The position numbers and the translations under genes were made by a program. Shown piece after piece: positions 34,562-37,531 of a stretch of DNA of 37,531 nt (the stretch's first letter is position 1; each line of letters starts with the position of its first letter). The notes under the pieces were generated by a model. The model was not told the origin of the DNA, made no database searches, and saw nothing but the letters and a program-made list of their open reading frames with translations. The stretch spans positions 1 through 37,531 of the forward strand of contig JANTQF010000341.1 in NCBI GenBank assembly GCA_032988165.1. The letters run 5' to 3'. Source of the stretch: Emmonsiellopsis sp. PD_33 (lineage: Eukaryota; Ascomycota; Eurotiomycetes; Onygenales; Ajellomycetaceae).

Positions 34562-36732
34562 ATGAACGTCCTTAAGCTCCAAAGGTAAGTGACAGCAACA
34601 TCAGATCTCATGCTGCCTAAACCGGTTGCTCTGTCGGATGTCTCGTGTTCTCCAGTCTAGGGCCTAACCCTACCCTCCTCCTAGGAAATACCCCCAGTTC
34701 CAGCAAAATGAGATATTCTCCCTTCAGGATGCTTTCCGGCGTCTAGATGTCGACGATAAAGGCTATCTTGACGAGGCCACAGCCATCAAAGCCACCCAGC
34801 AATCCGAAAGACAGCCGTACGATGTTGTTCGTCAGGCCTTGAAGGAGGTTGAGCTCGATAGCTCGCGACGAGTCGAGCTCGAGGACTATGTTGATCTCAT
34901 AGCAAAAGTCCGCGATTCTTCTTCCCAGAGCCGCCCTACCGGTCCGATTCCAACTAAATCAGCCCCCGGAGCCCCCGGAGCCCCCGGAGCCCGCCATGTT
35001 TCCAAGGGCAGTATTGGAGGGAAAATACACGTGCAAGGCTCGTCTGCAAATGTCACTCATACCATTAACGAGGACGAAAGGACGGAGTTCACTCGGCATA
35101 TCAATGCTGTTCTTGCTGGAGATGTGGATATCGGCCATCTCCTGCCATTTCCCACGGATACTTTTGAAATGTTCGACGAGTGCAAGGACGGTTTGGTACT
35201 CGCCAAACTTATCAATGATAGCGTTCCTGACACCATCGATGAGCGGGTATTGAACCGACCAGGCAAGAAAATAAAGCAGTTGAATGCCTTCCATATGACC
35301 GAAAATAACAATATTGTCATCAATTCCGCGAAAGGCATCGGTTGCTCTGTGGTCAATATCGGTAGCGGAGATATCATAGAGGTTCGAGAGCACTTGATAC
35401 TGGGCCTCATCTGGCAAATTATCCGAAGAGGCTTGCTTGGCAAAATCGATATCAAGTTACATCCAGAACTCTATAGACTTCTAGAGGAGGATGAGACACT
35501 AGAGCAATTTCTTCGACTTCCCCCAGAGCAGATTTTGTTGCGGTGGTTCAATTATCATTTGAAGAATGCTAAATGGGATAGAAGGTGAGTGTCTGTGAGA
35601 GAATCCGCAAGCTAAATGACCATGACACCGCTAACCATGCACAGAGTGACGAATTTCTCAACTGACGTAAAAGACGGTGAGAATTATACCATACTTCTCA
35701 ACCAGCTTGCACCTGATATCTGCTCCCGAGCGCCTCTTCAAACCCGCGACTTGCTCCAGCGTGCAAATCAGGTGCTCGACAATGCGGACCTGCTCGAATG
35801 CCGCAAGTTCCTAACCCCAACCTCCCTTGTAGCGGGTAATCCAAAACTTAACCTTGCTTTCGTCGCCAACCTATTCAACACACATCCAGGGCTTGATCCT
35901 ATTACCGAGGAAGAGAAACTTGAAGTTGAAGACTTTGATGCTGAAGGAGAACGTGAGGCAAGGGTTTTCACTCTATGGTTGAATTCATTGGACGTCCAGC
36001 CGGCCGTCAACTCGTTGTTTGATGATCTTCGCGATGGAACTATTCTGCTCCAAGCTTATGATAAGGTTATCCCCGGAAGCGTCAATTGGAGACACGTCAA
36101 CAAAGCACCAGCATCTGGCGGCGAACTCATGCGTTTTAAGGCAGTAGAAAACACAAACTACGCCATTGAACTGGGTAAACAGAACCGCTTCTCCCTCGTG
36201 GGTATCCAAGGAGCCGACATTACTGATGGGCAACGAACCCTTACGCTCGGCCTTGTGTGGCAACTGATGCGCAAGGATATCACCAACACACTGGCTTCGC
36301 TGGCGCAGAAAATGGGCAAGCGCGAGATCACCGATAGTGAAATGATCAAATGGGCGAATGAGATGTCTCGCAACGGTGGCCGGAACTCAGCTATCCGAAG
36401 TTTCAAGGATCAGTCTATCGGGACCGGTATTTTCTTGCTCGATGTTCTAAACGGAATGAAGAGTAGCTATGTGGATTACGACCTCGTTACCCCTGGACGC
36501 ACGGATGAGGACGCATATGCCAATGCGAAGTTGAGCATCAGTATCGCCCGGAAGATGGGTGCGACCATCTGGCTGGTTCCCGAAGATATCTGCCAAGTTC
36601 GTTCGCGACTTGTTACCACTTTCATTGGTAAGTTTTATGAATCTTAATCTCAATCCTTTCCGTAGTGTGTATTTGTCGCTAATTCTTGGGGGAAATATAG
36701 GCTCCTTGATGGCTACTTTTGAGAAGATGTAA
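34562..36732 (+). CDS. SAC6: Fimbrin (plastin), actin-bundling protein
   Basis: Cross-links actin filaments in cortical patches and is needed for endocytosis and polar growth. Exons 34562-34584, 34685-35584, 35645-36627 and 36701-36732 join in frame to 645 aa, the normal fimbrin size. A single EF-hand-like segment (FRRLDVDDKGYLDE) lies near residues 23-37, followed by a linker with a GAPGAPGAPGA repeat. Four calponin-homology domains form two actin-binding modules: HTINEDERTEFTRHIN, DGLVLAKLINDSVPDTIDERV and REHLILGLIWQIIRRGLL; LLRWFNYHLKNAKW; then EREARVFTLWLNSLDVQ, LFDDLRDGTILLQAYDKV and LTLGLVWQLMRKD; and MIKWANEM near the end. The first and last exons are very short (23 and 32 nt); the last supplies only GSLMATFEKM. 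Confidence 0.97.
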
Positions 36733-37108
36733 GCTTAGTTCTGCGGTTTTAAGGAAACGCGCAACGAGCAGATGGTTGTGGATTTTAAGGTGACCCGTTG
36801 GGATATGCGCGTGTATCGTATTTTCTTCTTTCTCTTCGCTTAACATTGATATTTTATTAGTACTATGCTTTCCTTTCTTGCAAATTGATGAGATTCGTTG
36901 GGCTTCGTCTGTACTGTGTTTAATACCCAGTTATTAGACCGCCTTCAAGCTTCAATACAGACTTAAAAAAAAGAGATTTTTTAGTCGTCTTCAAGATTAT
37001 AAAACACCTATGTAAGCTACCTATCACCCTGGTAGATTGAGCTATTCAAGCCGCACGAGCGGCGTAGTATTGCTGACAGCGTTTTGAGTAAAATGCATTT
37101 TAATACCG
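36733..37108. other. 3' flank of fimbrin
   Basis: AT-rich non-coding sequence holding the fimbrin 3' UTR. No gene or RNA seen before the repeat that starts at 37109. Confidence 0.5.
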
Positions 37109-37281
37109 TACCGGAAATATATGGCTCTAAAAAACTGTCACCTAATGGTGAACTGACAGTCAACTGACAGTCAACTGAAAGTCAACTGAAAGTCAACTTG
37201 ATCAAATGGCTAAGCACAAACTATACTAACCACTGTAGATTAGGACTTAACCGTCAACTCTGCAAAATGTCTGTCATGTAG
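37109..37281 (+). repeat. Dispersed repeat, copy 2, with internal tandem array
   Basis: Aligns with gaps to 13575-13737 in the same orientation, sharing the TACCGGAAATATA start, TGGCTCT, the AACTGACA/TCAACTTGATCA core and the CATGTAG end. Inside it, 37151-37194 is four tandem copies of an 11-mer (AACTGACAGTC twice, then AACTGAAAGTC twice). Copy 1 has about one such unit. Confidence 0.65.
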
Positions 37282-37368
37282 CCAACTCCCTATATCAGTA
37301 TTTCACCTATAGTTAACCTGTAGTTAACCTGCAGCTAATCCTATTTCCACCCTACCTACACTACAATG

Positions 37369-37531
<163 letters not shown>

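Overview
This window is nuclear DNA from a filamentous ascomycete, most likely a Eurotiomycete of the Onygenales type. That placement is an inference from remembered protein family resemblance; no search was run. The evidence for a fungal nuclear genome is direct: genes are split by short introns (mostly 50-90 nt) with GTATGT/GTAAGT-type donors and CTAAC/CTGAC-like branch sites, they lie on both strands without operons, and they encode eukaryotic proteins. There are 15 protein-coding genes whose exon structure could be worked out in frame. There is also one possible 3' gene fragment at the left edge, several long gene-free stretches, and a repeat-rich right edge.

Layout. 1-8.1 kb is compact: PRO1 glutamate 5-kinase (-) is divergent from ATP23 (+); an Aurora/Ipl1 kinase (-) is divergent from TIP41 (+); then CBP3 (+). 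8.5-13.4 kb holds a leukotriene A4 hydrolase/aminopeptidase (-, nine exons including one of 14 nt) and a PAP2-type membrane protein (+). 13.6-15.7 kb holds a BTB/POZ gene (-) bracketed by a 52-bp inverted repeat, next to a copy of a dispersed repeat. 16.3-18.6 kb is a Zn2Cys6 transcription factor (-), followed by about 4 kb without a convincing gene. 22.6-28.3 kb carries a secreted App1-like (DUF2183) protein, a nuclear peroxiredoxin (DOT5/PrxQ type) and a complex I accessory subunit, all (+). 29.5-34.4 kb carries a DUF1761 membrane protein and a DDHD phospholipase, both (-). 34.6-36.7 kb is fimbrin SAC6 (+). The window ends in a second copy of the dispersed repeat and a CTG/CTA microsatellite that runs off the edge.

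The genes are mostly housekeeping and do not form one pathway. Three act in assembly of the respiratory chain or ATP synthase (ATP23, CBP3, the complex I subunit). Three more concern lipids or phosphatidate (PAP2, App1-like, DDHD). I found no secondary-metabolite cluster, CRISPR array, tRNA or rRNA gene, and no system that I would call undescribed. The observations most worth checking are an apparent reading-frame break in the DDHD phospholipase near 33.98 kb, the inverted repeat around the BTB gene, the 14-nt exon and two possible starts of the LTA4H homologue, and a 57-nt in-frame intron-like segment inside the Aurora kinase reading frame.
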